A stretch of 64,000 nucleotides of DNA. Origin: Orrella marina. GTDB lineage: Bacteria > Pseudomonadota > Gammaproteobacteria > Burkholderiales > Burkholderiaceae_B. Shown here piece after piece: positions 46,423 to 55,935 of the stretch. The notes under the pieces were generated by a model, which was not told where the DNA came from, did no database searches, and was given only the letters and a program-made list of their open reading frames with translations. Each line of letters opens with the position of its first letter. Position 1 is the first letter of the stretch. Both the position numbers and the translations under genes were made by a program. The stretch lies in the NCBI RefSeq assembly GCF_003058465.1, contig NZ_CP028901.1:1984001-2048000 (forward strand). Direction: 5' to 3'.

Positions 46423-47724
46423 TTACTTCATGCTACGAGTCGGAAACCCGTTAAACAACTGACGCGGACGACCAATCTTATATTCAGGGTCGGAAAGCAT
46501 TTCATTCCACTGAGCGATCCAGCCTACTGTACGGGCCAGCGCAAAGATAGCCGTGAACAGCGACGTCGGAATGCCAATCGCGCGCTGAACGATGCCAGAA
46601 TAGAAGTCAACGTTCGGATAAAGCTTGCGATCCACAAAGTACGGATCCTCAAGTGCAATACGCTCGAGTTCCATTGCCAGTTTAAACAGGGGATCGTTCT
46701 CGAGCCCCAGAGACTCCAGGACTTCCTTGCACGTCTGCTGCATCAACTTGGCGCGAGGATCGTAATTCTTGTAGACGCGGTGTCCAAAGCCCATCAGACG
46801 TACGCCTGAATTCTTGTCTTTGACCTTCTCCATGAATTCGCCAACCTTGGCCACACCACCTTGCGCCTGAATTTCTTCAAGCATGTTCAGGCAGGCTTCG
46901 TTCGCGCCACCGTGGGCAGGACCCCAGAGGCATGCAACACCAGCAGCAATAGCGGCGAACGGGTTCGTACCTGACGATCCACACAGACGAACAGTCGAGG
47001 TCGAAGCATTCTGCTCGTGATCAGCATGCAGGATGAAAATGCGATCCAGCGCACGCTCGACAACCGGGTTGACCTTGTACTCATCGCAAGGCGTTGCGAA
47101 CATCATTCTCAGGAAGTTACCGGTATAGCTCAGGTCATTGCGAGGATAGATGAACGGCTGACCAACCGAGTACTTGTACGCCATCGCAACCAGCGTAGGC
47201 ATCTTGGCAATCAGACGAATCGCCGAAATGTGACGATGCCGGGGATTCGTGATATCGGTCGAATCGTGATAGAACGCCGACAAACCGCCGACCAGACCAG
47301 TCAGGACAGCCATCGGGTGCGCGTCGCGACGAAAACCGCGCAGGAAGAAGTGCATCTGCTCGTTAACCATCGTGTGATGCGTCACTTGATGATCAAAATC
47401 CAGCTTTTGCTGCTCATCAGGGCGTTCGCCGTTCAGGATAAGGTAGCAAATATCAAGAAAGTCACAGTTAACCGCGAGTTCTTCTATTGGGTAACCACGA
47501 TAGAGAAGTTCACCCTTGTCGCCATCGATATAAGTGATACCCGACTGGCATGCGGCCGTTGCCATAAAACCCGGGTCATAGGTAAACATGCCTGTCTGGG
47601 CATAAAGCTTACGGATATCGATCACGTCCGGGCCCATCGTTCCCGAGTACACCGGCAAATCAATTGACGGTGCGCCATTCGAGAAGGATAGAGTGGCTTT
47701 GTTATCGGACAATTTCATCAGCAA
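46423..47724 (-). CDS. gltA: citrate synthase
   Basis: A 433-aa type II (hexameric, NADH-sensitive-type) citrate synthase. Conserved blocks include [14 protein letters not shown], the active-site His in [15 protein letters not shown] and [11 protein letters not shown], and the catalytic Asp region near the C-terminal [27 protein letters not shown]. It condenses oxaloacetate and acetyl-CoA. It follows sdhE by 23 bp and is the last gene of the sdhCDAB-sdhE-gltA unit. Confidence 0.97.
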   Translation of the reverse strand: MLMKLSDNKATLSFSNGAPSIDLPVYSGTMGPDVIDIRKLYAQTGMFTYDPGFMATAACQSGITYIDGDKGELLYRGYPIEELAVNCDFLDICYLILNGERPDEQQKLDFDHQVTHHTMVNEQMHFFLRGFRRDAHPMAVLTGLVGGLSAFYHDSTDITNPRHRHISAIRLIAKMPTLVAMAYKYSVGQPFIYPRNDLSYTGNFLRMMFATPCDEYKVNPVVERALDRIFILHADHEQNASTSTVRLCGSSGTNPFAAIAAGVACLWGPAHGGANEACLNMLEEIQAQGGVAKVGEFMEKVKDKNSGVRLMGFGHRVYKNYDPRAKLMQQTCKEVLESLGLENDPLFKLAMELERIALEDPYFVDRKLYPNVDFYSGIVQRAIGIPTSLFTAIFALARTVGWIAQWNEMLSDPEYKIGRPRQLFNGFPTRSMK

Positions 47725-47747
47725 TTTCCTCGTGTGTTACGTGGGGT

Positions 47748-48008
47748 TCAGGCGACACGCAAACGTGACAGCACACCCTGAACCTCGGGACAATCCAGCG
47801 CACCGGTGGGTTCCGTGCGGCTAAGCAACAAATCAAGCAGGTCATTATCACCCAAATCAAACAGACGCATCAGTCCGAAGACATCGTCATCCGTGAGGCC
47901 CTCCTCATGGGCGTCAAGAAACCGGGTGATCAGGAGATCGTTCTCCAGAAGGCCGCGTCGAGCCCTCCAGCGCAAGCGCTGGCGATCGTGTGGACTCAAA
48001 TCTCCCAT
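47748..48008 (-). CDS. sdhE: succinate dehydrogenase FAD assembly factor SdhE
   Basis: An 86-aa protein of the SdhE/Sdh5 (DUF339) family, which helps attach FAD covalently to SdhA. The signature RGLLEND (RGxxE) is at about residues 17-23. The frame is open to 48110, but ATG 48008 begins the conserved region and lies 19 bp after sdhB. Its position in the sdh operon agrees with its role. Confidence 0.95.
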   Translation of the reverse strand: MGDLSPHDRQRLRWRARRGLLENDLLITRFLDAHEEGLTDDDVFGLMRLFDLGDNDLLDLLLSRTEPTGALDCPEVQGVLSRLRVA

Positions 48009-48027
48009 GACAGTACCCTTTCTCTCT

Positions 48028-48744
48028 TTAGACCGCGCGACGAACCAGCATTTCCTTGATCTTACCGATTGCCTTGGTTGGGTTGAGCCCCTTGGGGCAG
48101 ACATCGACACAATTCATGATGGTATGGCATCTGAAAAGACGGTACGGATCCTCGAGATCGTCGAGACGCTCCGAAGTCGCCTGATCCCGACTGTCTGCGA
48201 TGAAACGGTACGCCTGCAACAGCCCTGCCGGTCCGACGAATTTGTCAGGATTCCACCAGAACGAAGGGCAAGATGTGGAGCAGCAGGCACAAAGAATGCA
48301 CTCATACAAGCCGTCAAGTTCCTCGCGTGCCTCAGGTGTCTGGAGACGCTCTTTCTCAGGCGGCGGTGTGTCGTTGATCAGGTATGGTTTGATCGAATGA
48401 TACTGATTGAAGAAATGTGTCATATCGACAATCAGATCGCGAATAACCGGCAGACCTGGAAGCGGACGCAAGACGATCGGCTCCTTGAGTTCACGCAGGT
48501 TTGTCGTGCAGGCAAGTCCATTCTTGCCATTGATGTTCATCGCATCCGAACCGCAAACCCCCTCACGACAGGAACGACGCAACGCCAGACTGTCGTCGAC
48601 GTCATTCTTGATGCGAACCAGCGCGTCAAGCAACATCTTGTCAGTTGGCTCCAACTCGACATCGAGCTTCTGCATGTATGGGCGCTCGTCCTTGTCCGGG
48701 TCGTAGCGGTAGATTTCAAACTTAACAATTCGCTTTGCACTCAT
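48028..48744 (-). CDS. sdhB: succinate dehydrogenase iron-sulfur subunit
   Basis: A 238-aa subunit with three clusters: 2Fe-2S ([12 protein letters not shown]... GLACTT), 4Fe-4S ([12 protein letters not shown]) and 3Fe-4S ([17 protein letters not shown]). It passes electrons from SdhA to ubiquinone in complex II. Full length, 20 bp after sdhA. Confidence 0.97.
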   Translation of the reverse strand: MSAKRIVKFEIYRYDPDKDERPYMQKLDVELEPTDKMLLDALVRIKNDVDDSLALRRSCREGVCGSDAMNINGKNGLACTTNLRELKEPIVLRPLPGLPVIRDLIVDMTHFFNQYHSIKPYLINDTPPPEKERLQTPEAREELDGLYECILCACCSTSCPSFWWNPDKFVGPAGLLQAYRFIADSRDQATSERLDDLEDPYRLFRCHTIMNCVDVCPKGLNPTKAIGKIKEMLVRRAV

Positions 48745-48764
48745 GATTTTATTCCTGAGTCAGA

Positions 48765-50543
48765 TCAGAAGGTTCGGGCTTTCGGCGGAAAGCTGTCGAC
48801 GGTCAGCGGCTTGAGCTGGACTGGTTTGTAATCCAGCCGATTGCCCTCCGAGTACCAGAGCGTATGACGCATCCACTCCTCGTCGTTGCGCTCAGGGAAG
48901 TCATCCAGTGCGTGCGCACCACGGCTTTCCTTGCGCGCGGCAGCCGAGTGAATGGTTGCACGGGCAACCTCAATCATATTCTCGAGCTCAAGCGCCTCGA
49001 CTCGGGCGGTATTGAATACCTTGGACTTGTCTTTGAAAGCGACATTATCCACCTGAGAGACAAGATCATCGATCAGTTCACAACCCTCGTTGAGCATGTC
49101 CAGCGTACGGAACACGCCGCAATGCTTCTGCATTGTCTGGCGAATCGCATTGCCGACCTCCTGCGTACGTTCTCCGCTTTCGCGGTTCTCGAGACGGTTG
49201 ACACGATCAAGTGATTTCTCGATCGCCGCTTCAGGCGCTGATGCTTGCGAACGTTGACGCTCAAGATGAGAGTTAACGATATGGTTACCCGCTGCACGAC
49301 CAAACACCACCAGGTCAAGCAAAGAGTTGGTTCCGAGGCGGTTTGCACCATGAACGGAGACCGCCGCCACCTCACCAATCGCATACAGACCGTTGACGAT
49401 CTTCGATTCGCCGTTCACCCAGTTTACGACCTGACCGTTGTAAGTGGCTGGAACACCACCCATCTGATAGTGAATCGTCGGCACAACCGGGATCGGCTCA
49501 CGGATCGGGTCAACGTTTCCGAACTTTATCGCAATCTCGCGAATTGAAGGCAGCCGCTTGTTGATGACGTCAGCCCCGAGATGATCAAGCTTAAGAACCA
49601 CGTAGCTGCCGTCAGGACCACAACCGCGACCTTCCTTGATCTCCTGGTCCATCGACCGTGACACAAAATCGCGTGGTGCCAGATCTTTCAAGGTCGGAGC
49701 GTAACGCTCCATGAAACGCTCGCCATCCTTGTTGAGGAGAATGCCACCCTCTCCGCGCACTCCCTCGGTAATCAGCACTCCGGCACCCGCCACGCCAGTT
49801 GGGTGAAATTGCCAGAACTCCATATCCTGCAGGGCAATGCCGGCACGCGCAGCCATGCCTTGACCATCGCCCGTATTGATGAACGCGTTGGTCGACGCAG
49901 CCCAGATACGGCCTGCACCACCTGTTGCAAGAACGGTGGTCTTCGCCTCAAGAACATAGATCTCGCCCGTTTCCATCTCAAGCGCAGTCACACCAACAAC
50001 ATCACCTTCTTCATTGCGCAGAAGGTCAAGTGCCATCCACTCCACAAAAAACTGTGTACGAGCAGCAACGTTGCGCTGATAAAGCGTGTGCAAAAGAGCG
50101 TGACCAGTACGGTCGGCAGCAGCACAGGCTCTCTGCACCGGCTTCTCGCCAAAGTTAGCAGTGTGACCACCGAATGGGCGCTGATAAATAGTGCCATCAG
50201 CGTTACGGTCAAAGGGCATACCGAAATGTTCGAGCTCATACACCGCATTGGGTGCTTCACGACACATGAATTCGATTGCGTCCTGATCGCCCAGCCAGTC
50301 TGAGCCCTTGATGGTGTCGTACATGTGCCAGTACCAGCTATCCTCACTCATGTTACCCAGCGAGGCACCGATACCGCCTTGTGCAGCAACAGTGTGAGAA
50401 CGGGTCGGGAAGACCTTGGACAAAACCGCAACAGAAAGACCAGCGTTGGCAAGTTGCAGGGAACACCGCATACCGGACCCGCCGGCACCTACAACCACCA
50501 CATCAAACTGGCGGCGTGGCAATGATTTTTTGACAGCAACCAC
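48765..50543 (-). CDS. sdhA: succinate dehydrogenase flavoprotein subunit
   Basis: A 592-aa flavoprotein oxidising succinate to fumarate. VVVGAGGSGMRCSLQLA binds FAD, the RSHTVAAQGGIG segment holds the His that binds FAD covalently, and SVHGANRLGTNSLLDL and the TGVAGAGVLITEGVRGEGG active-site region are intact. The frame is open to 50597, inside sdhD, but GTG 50543 lies 2 bp after the sdhD stop with GGAG 9 nt upstream, and VVAVKKSLPRR matches the usual N-terminus. Confidence 0.96.
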   Translation of the reverse strand: MVAVKKSLPRRQFDVVVVGAGGSGMRCSLQLANAGLSVAVLSKVFPTRSHTVAAQGGIGASLGNMSEDSWYWHMYDTIKGSDWLGDQDAIEFMCREAPNAVYELEHFGMPFDRNADGTIYQRPFGGHTANFGEKPVQRACAAADRTGHALLHTLYQRNVAARTQFFVEWMALDLLRNEEGDVVGVTALEMETGEIYVLEAKTTVLATGGAGRIWAASTNAFINTGDGQGMAARAGIALQDMEFWQFHPTGVAGAGVLITEGVRGEGGILLNKDGERFMERYAPTLKDLAPRDFVSRSMDQEIKEGRGCGPDGSYVVLKLDHLGADVINKRLPSIREIAIKFGNVDPIREPIPVVPTIHYQMGGVPATYNGQVVNWVNGESKIVNGLYAIGEVAAVSVHGANRLGTNSLLDLVVFGRAAGNHIVNSHLERQRSQASAPEAAIEKSLDRVNRLENRESGERTQEVGNAIRQTMQKHCGVFRTLDMLNEGCELIDDLVSQVDNVAFKDKSKVFNTARVEALELENMIEVARATIHSAAARKESRGAHALDDFPERNDEEWMRHTLWYSEGNRLDYKPVQLKPLTVDSFPPKARTF

Positions 50544-50545
50544 GG

Positions 50546-50932
50546 CTATGCACTCCAGAGAATAACGACAAAGTAAATGACTGAACCAAGCAGCCACAGG
50601 ATGGTAAGGACTTGCAGCAGCAGGCGAATACCGGCGGGCTTCACATAGTCCATCCAGATGTCACGCACACCGATCCAGGCGTGCCAGCACAGCGAAAAAA
50701 ATGCAAGCGTGGCGAGGATCTGACCCAGCGGGAACACGCCTCCAATCGAAAACGTAAACAGACTGACCCACCCTTCGTAGGTAAAGCCAGACATGAACAG
50801 CACACCAAGAAACAGCACCAGCGTGTAAACCGCCAGAATGACTGCCGTGATCCGTTGAACCAGGAAGTCAAAAGACCCGTAGTGAGCACCAACAACCAGT
50901 CGTTTGTTACCAATTTTTTCCGAGGTCGCCAT
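50546..50932 (-). CDS. sdhD: succinate dehydrogenase membrane anchor SdhD
   Basis: A 128-aa protein with three membrane helices. The LVVGAHYGSFDFLVQRITAVIL start and the SLCWHAWIGVRDIWMDYVKP segment with its quinone/heme-region residues (His, Asp, Tyr) identify it. It anchors complex II in the inner membrane. Two bp before sdhA; 2 bp after sdhC. Confidence 0.95.
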   Translation of the reverse strand: MATSEKIGNKRLVVGAHYGSFDFLVQRITAVILAVYTLVLFLGVLFMSGFTYEGWVSLFTFSIGGVFPLGQILATLAFFSLCWHAWIGVRDIWMDYVKPAGIRLLLQVLTILWLLGSVIYFVVILWSA

Positions 50933-50934
50933 GT

Positions 50935-51351
50935 TTACCAGACTCCAAACAGTTTGAGCGCAAAAACAAAAGTCAGACCGAGACTGACACCCAGAACCAC
51001 TCCGGCACTTTTCTTGGCCGATTCCTTGTCCAGGCCGTAATGCAAGTCAAGGACAAGATATCGAATCCCCGCACAGAAATGGTGCAGATAGCCCCAGATA
51101 AGAACCAGGAGAATCAACTTCACGATTGTGAACCCTGCAACAACAGACAAGGCATCGAATCCGGCCTGCGAAGAAATGCTCATCGCAAACAGCGGAAGAA
51201 TGAGCAACGGCAAAGCGAGAAAGAGCAATGCCCCGCTTACACGATGCAGAATCGACACTTTGCCCGCCAGGGGCAACCGGTAATGAGTGGTGATGTCGCC
51301 GATGCCAATATTTCTAAACTGGGGGCGAGTTTTGGCAGCACTGTCTGACAT
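50935..51351 (-). CDS. sdhC: succinate dehydrogenase cytochrome b556 subunit
   Basis: A 138-aa three-helix protein. THYRLPLAGKVSILHRVSGALLF and YLHHFCAGIRYLVLDLHYG (heme-ligand His region) are diagnostic. The ATG at 51351 starts the conserved part; the frame opens at 51426. First gene of sdhCDAB-sdhE-gltA. The GntR regulator gene lies 127 bp upstream in the same direction. Confidence 0.95.
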   Translation of the reverse strand: MSDSAAKTRPQFRNIGIGDITTHYRLPLAGKVSILHRVSGALLFLALPLLILPLFAMSISSQAGFDALSVVAGFTIVKLILLVLIWGYLHHFCAGIRYLVLDLHYGLDKESAKKSAGVVLGVSLGLTFVFALKLFGVW

Positions 51352-51478
51352 GTGGTGGCCTCTGTCTGAGTAATATTCAATCTTTCTTCCTGGGCACAAT
51401 TTGCGTGGCCAGGCTCTGTGGAGCAACGCAGTATTTTCGCCGATAAGAGGACTTGACTCAAATCGAAAAACAACGCAT

Positions 51479-52240
51479 TTAAATCAATGCATTGCGATAA
51501 TAATACTCTTCAGTCACATAATGACCATATCGTAATTCTACCGCACGGTCGCCATAAGTATACGAAACCCGGTCGACTCTGAGGACTGGATGACCCGATT
51601 CTACGCCTAGCAACTGCCCAATCTCGGTGCATGCGGCAACGGCCCGTATCTTTTCATCGGCGCGCACCATGCTAACCCCAAAACGCGCCTCGAAGAGCCA
51701 GTACAGAGGACCTTCGTTCTCTTTGAGGATCTGTAGATTGAGGCCCTTGAACAGGGAAGCGGGTAAATAAATATCATCCACAACCGTCGGCTTGCCCTTG
51801 AAGCTGAGCAAGCGTCGTATATATACCAGTCCATCGCCCGGGTGCAGACCCAACTCTCTCGCCATCTCCGCACTCGCGCGAACCTTCCGACAGGCAAGAA
51901 TTTCGCTATGACCCGGCACAAGCTCCCCGCCCTGGGAGACCAGTCGCAGGAAACGAAATCTGACCAACGCTTCCTGATGCGTTGCAACGAAAGTTCCCTT
52001 GCCTTGGCGACGGATCAGAATGTGTTCCGCTGCCAGCTCGTCAATCGCTTTTCTGACTGTCCCCTGGCTCACCTGAAAGCGGGCAGCCAGGTCGATCTCG
52101 CTTGGAATCGACTCGCCAGGCTTCCATTCACCCTGATCAAGCGCCTGAACCAGCAAATCCCTGATCTGCCGATAAAGCGGGCTGAAAGCCGCCGGCCCAT
52201 CCCTTCTTGCTGCTGGTTTGGAAAATGTACCAGATGTCAT
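51479..52240 (-). CDS. GntR-family regulator (HutC type)
   Basis: A 253-aa transcription factor. The N-terminal winged helix (FSPLYRQIRDLLVQALDQGEWKPGESIPSEIDLAARFQVSQGTVRKAIDELA, about residues 20-75, then RRQGKGTFVA) is GntR, and the C-terminal part (about 95-253) is a UTRA ligand-binding domain of the HutC group. ATG 52240 is preferred over 52276. It sits between the sdh operon and divergent mdh, and a 26-bp dyad lies in its own upstream region, so it probably controls TCA-cycle genes in response to a small acid. The ligand is unknown. Confidence 0.93.
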   Translation of the reverse strand: MTSGTFSKPAARRDGPAAFSPLYRQIRDLLVQALDQGEWKPGESIPSEIDLAARFQVSQGTVRKAIDELAAEHILIRRQGKGTFVATHQEALVRFRFLRLVSQGGELVPGHSEILACRKVRASAEMARELGLHPGDGLVYIRRLLSFKGKPTVVDDIYLPASLFKGLNLQILKENEGPLYWLFEARFGVSMVRADEKIRAVAACTEIGQLLGVESGHPVLRVDRVSYTYGDRAVELRYGHYVTEEYYYRNALI

Positions 52241-52381
52241 CCTGCCCTCCATGGCCGTCTGGCGGAGACGTTTCACGTCGTGATTTTTTCAGAGGGCCAC
52301 AGTCTGTCGCCTGTCGCCTGTCCGCGCGAGCCCACATCGCCCCCCCAGCATTGTTCCACAACTTGCCCCTTATCGCCACAG

Positions 52382-52407
52382 TCTTATGTCTTATATAAGA
52401 TATAAGA
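52382..52407. promoter_or_regulatory. 26-bp dyad operator candidate between gntR and mdh
   Basis: A perfect 12-bp palindrome TCTTATATAAGA (52389-52400) is flanked symmetrically by TCTTAT (52382-52387) and ATAAGA (52402-52407). Only one base pair breaks the two-fold symmetry over 26 bp. It ends 3 bp before the -35 box of the mdh promoter and lies 142 bp upstream of the GntR gene, so it is a natural binding site for that regulator. Confidence 0.65.
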
Positions 52408-52410
52408 ATC

Positions 52411-52439
52411 TTGACTCACCATGTACTCTGCGCTAAGAT
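52411..52439 (+). promoter_or_regulatory. sigma-70 promoter for mdh
   Basis: TTGACT (52411-52416) and TAAGAT (52434-52439) are separated by exactly 17 bp. This predicts a start near 52446 and a leader of about 170 nt before the mdh ATG. Confidence 0.65.
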
Positions 52440-52616
52440 CGTTGACCGGGCCCGCCCTCTCATATTGTTCGCAGGAAAAGTCGCACAACTTGTGCCAGCC
52501 CAACTTTCATATCAACGCGACCGGGTCCCCGTTTGAGAAAACCAGCCATCAGTTGCTCTCAAAACGGCTAAACTGAAAGGCTGAATTTCTTTACTGCCAC
52601 CAACGGAGAATCCTTT

Positions 52617-53606
52617 ATGTCCAAACCCGCCATGCGCGTTGCAGTCACAGGGGCTGCCGGCCAGATTGGCTATGCTTTGCTGTTCAGAATTGCCTCTGGC
52701 GAGATGCTCGGCAAAGATCAGCCGGTCATTCTGCAACTGCTCGAGATTCCCGACGAGAAAGCCCAGAAGGCCCTCAAAGGCGTGATGATGGAACTTGACG
52801 ATTGCGCATTCCCGCTGTTGCAATCGATGAGTGCTCACAGTGATCCCAAAGAAGCCTTCAAAGACGCTGATGTCGCGCTGCTGGTTGGCTCCCGCCCCCG
52901 CGGCCCCGGCATGGAGCGCAAGGACCTGCTGACGGTCAATGCACAGATCTTCACTGTTCAAGGCAAGGCCCTGAATGAAGTTGCAAGTCGGGACGTACGT
53001 GTGCTGGTCGTCGGAAACCCGGCCAACACGAACGCCTACATTGCGATGAAGTCAGCACCCGACCTGCCCTCAAAGAACTTTACCGCAATGCTTCGCCTGG
53101 ACCACAACCGCGCACTGTCGCAGTTGGCAACCAAGCTCGGACGTCCTGTTGCAGACATCCAGAAACTCGCGGTCTGGGGTAACCACTCACCCACCATGTA
53201 CCCCGATTACCGGTTCGCGACAATCGGTGGTCAGAGCGTCGCCAAGATCATCAACGATGATCAGTGGAATCGTGATGTGTTCATTCCCACCGTCGGAAAG
53301 CGTGGAGCGGCTATCATCGAGGCGCGCGGTTTGTCTTCGGCAGCATCGGCAGCCAACGCGGCAATTGATCACATCCGGGACTGGGTTCTCGGCAGCGACG
53401 GTCGCTGGGTCACGATGGGTATTCCTTCAGATGGCTCGTATGGCATTCCTGAAGAGATCATGTACGGCGTTCCCGTCATTTGCGAGAACGGTGAATACAA
53501 ACGCGTGACCGACCTCGAGATCGATGCATTTTCTCGTGAACGCATGGACTTCACGCTCAAGGAGTTGCTCGAAGAGCGCGACGGTGTCGCCGATCTTCTG
53601 AAGTAA
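52617..53606 (+). CDS. mdh: malate dehydrogenase
   Basis: A 329-aa NAD-dependent enzyme of the MDH type 2 group common in betaproteobacteria. [23 protein letters not shown] binds [24 protein letters not shown] carries substrate-binding Arg residues; the catalytic Asp/His pair lies around [11 protein letters not shown] and [16 protein letters not shown] upstream supports the ATG. It begins the plus-strand TCA/propionate block and is closed by its own terminator. Confidence 0.97.
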   Translation: MSKPAMRVAVTGAAGQIGYALLFRIASGEMLGKDQPVILQLLEIPDEKAQKALKGVMMELDDCAFPLLQSMSAHSDPKEAFKDADVALLVGSRPRGPGMERKDLLTVNAQIFTVQGKALNEVASRDVRVLVVGNPANTNAYIAMKSAPDLPSKNFTAMLRLDHNRALSQLATKLGRPVADIQKLAVWGNHSPTMYPDYRFATIGGQSVAKIINDDQWNRDVFIPTVGKRGAAIIEARGLSSAASAANAAIDHIRDWVLGSDGRWVTMGIPSDGSYGIPEEIMYGVPVICENGEYKRVTDLEIDAFSRERMDFTLKELLEERDGVADLLK

Positions 53607-53616
53607 TCGTGCCAAG

Positions 53617-53643
53617 AAGGGCCTGCGAGTGCAGGCCCTTTTT
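53617..53643 (+). terminator. rho-independent terminator after mdh
   Basis: AAGGGCCTGC (53617-53626), loop GAGT, GCAGGCCCTT (53631-53640) and a T run. Perfect 10-bp stem starting 10 bp after the mdh stop; it separates mdh from prpB. Confidence 0.92.
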
Positions 53644-53716
53644 CCAGGGCCCGCCGGCCAGGCTTTATGCAGCACTCATCACTACCAAGCACCCCACCCA
53701 CCGAGGAGATTGATAC

Positions 53717-54607
53717 ATGTCAGGAATCGCTTCAGCAGGCGCCCGATTCAGAAACGCACTTGCACAGGAAAAGCCTCTGCAGATTATCGGGGCTATCAAC
53801 GCCAATCATGCGCTGCTCGCCAAACGCGCTGGCTACCGGGCGATCTACCTTTCCGGTGGTGGCGTCGCCGCGGGTTCTCTCGGGTTGCCAGATCTGGGCA
53901 TCAACACTCTGGATGATGTCCTGACGGACGTCCGGCGCATCACTGATGTCTGTGATGTGCCTTTACTGGTTGACATCGATACTGGGCTCGGCCCATCAGC
54001 ATTCAACATCGCCAGAACGGTGAAGAGTCTGATCAAGTTTGGGGCTGCGGCCTGCCATATTGAAGACCAGGTCGGCGCAAAGCGTTGTGGCCACCGTCCG
54101 GGCAAGGAAATCGTTTCCTCGCAAGAGATGAGTGATCGCGTCAAAGCAGCCACCGATGCACGCACAGACGAAAACTTTTTCATTATTGCCAGAACCGACG
54201 CCATCGCCGTCGATGGCGTCGATGCCGCGATCGAACGCGCCATCGGGTGCGTGGAAGCCGGCGCCGATGCCATTTTCGCGGAGGCAGCGTACGATCTTGA
54301 GACCTTCCAGAAATTTTCGGAAGCAATCGACGTACCACTGCTTGCAAACATTACTGAATTTGGCAAAACACCGCTATTTTCGGTTCAGGAACTTGGCAAT
54401 GCGGGTGTTGGCATGGTGCTCTATCCCCTGTCGGCATTCCGCGCTATGAACAAGGCGGCCGAAGCCGTCTACGAGAGCATCCGGCGCGACGGTCACCAGC
54501 GAAACGTCATTGACATGATGCAAACACGAGAAGAGCTTTACGACCGGATTGGCTACCATGAGTATGAAAGCAAGCTGGATGAACTCTTCGCACAGAAAAA
54601 ATCCTGA
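53717..54607 (+). CDS. prpB: 2-methylisocitrate lyase
   Basis: A 296-aa member of the isocitrate lyase/PEP mutase superfamily, cleaving 2-methylisocitrate to pyruvate and succinate. The KRCGH active-site motif ([12 protein letters not shown], about 120), the [18 protein letters not shown] start region and [10 protein letters not shown] metal-site block are typical of PrpB. GGAG precedes the ATG. First gene of prpB-prpC-prpD. Confidence 0.96.
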   Translation: MSGIASAGARFRNALAQEKPLQIIGAINANHALLAKRAGYRAIYLSGGGVAAGSLGLPDLGINTLDDVLTDVRRITDVCDVPLLVDIDTGLGPSAFNIARTVKSLIKFGAAACHIEDQVGAKRCGHRPGKEIVSSQEMSDRVKAATDARTDENFFIIARTDAIAVDGVDAAIERAIGCVEAGADAIFAEAAYDLETFQKFSEAIDVPLLANITEFGKTPLFSVQELGNAGVGMVLYPLSAFRAMNKAAEAVYESIRRDGHQRNVIDMMQTREELYDRIGYHEYESKLDELFAQKKS

Positions 54608-54628
54608 TCACGCATAAGGGAGACCTAC

Positions 54629-55882
54629 ATGGCAACCTCAAGAAAAACAGCAGCCAAGACCAAGGCCAAGACCGCCGTCAGTAAAACCACTGCGACCAAG
54701 GCAACATCTGCCGCTTCTGCAACAGATCCAGCAACCGCAGCACCGGTCACACCGAAGCCCAAAAAGTCGGTTGCTCTGTCTGGCGTAGTCGCCGGCAACA
54801 CCGCGCTTTGCACGGTCGGCCGTTCAGGCAACGACCTGCACTATCGCGGCTATGACATTCTGGACTTCGCAGATATCAGCGAATTCGAAGAGATCGCTCA
54901 TCTGCTCATTCACGGAAAGCTGCCGACCAAATCCGAACTCGTTGCCTACAAAGAAAAACTGCGTGCACTGCGCGGCCTGCCGGCACAGGTACAGGCCGCC
55001 ATGGAGGCACTGCCAGCGGCAAGCCATCCCATGGATGTGATGCGCACGGCAACATCAGTACTCGGTTGCGTGCTCCCTGAAAAGGACGATCACAACATGC
55101 CAGGCGCACGTGATATCGCGGACCGCCTGATTGCATGCCTTGGTTCCGCACTCCTCTACTGGTACCAGTACAGCCACAATGGTCGCGTCATTGATGTACA
55201 AACCGACGATGACAGTATCGGCGGACACTTCCTGCACCTGCTGCACGGTAAAGAACCCAGCACCGACTGGGTACGTGCCATGCATACATCACTCATTCTT
55301 TATGCAGAGCATGAGTTCAACGCATCAACGTTCACCTGCCGTGTCATTGCTGGCACCGGATCCGACATGTACTCGGCTATCACTGGCGGCATCGGCGCTT
55401 TGCGTGGTCCCAAGCATGGGGGTGCAAACGAAGTCGCATTCGAAGTCCAGAAGCGCTACGACACACCGGATGAGGCAGAAGCAGACATTCGCGCCCGGGT
55501 CGAGAACAAGGAAGTCGTTATCGGTTTTGGACACCCGGTCTACACGATTTCAGATCCCCGCAACAAGGTCATCAAAGACGTCGCTCACAGGCTATCCAAA
55601 AAGGCTGGCAGTACCAAGATGTTCGACATCGCTGAGCGTCTCGAGACTGTCATGTGGGACGCCAAGAAGATGTTCCCCAACCTTGACTGGTTCTCAGCCG
55701 TCTCATACCACATGATGGGCGTTCCCACCTCGATGTTCACCCCGCTGTTTGTTATCGCACGTACGGCTGGCTGGGCTGCCCACATCATCGAACAGCGAGT
55801 CGACAACAAGATCATCCGTCCGACCGCGAATTACGTTGGCCCTGAGAATCGCAAATTTGTTGCGATCGGCAGCCGCAAGTAA
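54629..55882 (+). CDS. prpC: 2-methylcitrate synthase with basic N-terminal extension
   Basis: A 417-aa citrate-synthase-fold enzyme joining propionyl-CoA and oxaloacetate. The conserved part starts at about residue 45 ([33 protein letters not shown]); GPKHGGANE and [14 protein letters not shown] are catalytic-region blocks. Residues 1-45 are almost only Lys, Ala, Thr and Ser, like histone-H1-type tails, and are absent from most PrpC. GGGAGA before ATG 54629 supports translation of the extension, and no other start lies between it and the core. It follows prpB by 21 bp. Confidence 0.95.
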   Translation: MATSRKTAAKTKAKTAVSKTTATKATSAASATDPATAAPVTPKPKKSVALSGVVAGNTALCTVGRSGNDLHYRGYDILDFADISEFEEIAHLLIHGKLPTKSELVAYKEKLRALRGLPAQVQAAMEALPAASHPMDVMRTATSVLGCVLPEKDDHNMPGARDIADRLIACLGSALLYWYQYSHNGRVIDVQTDDDSIGGHFLHLLHGKEPSTDWVRAMHTSLILYAEHEFNASTFTCRVIAGTGSDMYSAITGGIGALRGPKHGGANEVAFEVQKRYDTPDEAEADIRARVENKEVVIGFGHPVYTISDPRNKVIKDVAHRLSKKAGSTKMFDIAERLETVMWDAKKMFPNLDWFSAVSYHMMGVPTSMFTPLFVIARTAGWAAHIIEQRVDNKIIRPTANYVGPENRKFVAIGSRK

Positions 55883-55935
55883 GCATACCGGCGCAAAGCC
55901 CGTTTTTAGAAACATAGCAGACAGGAAACCGAAAC

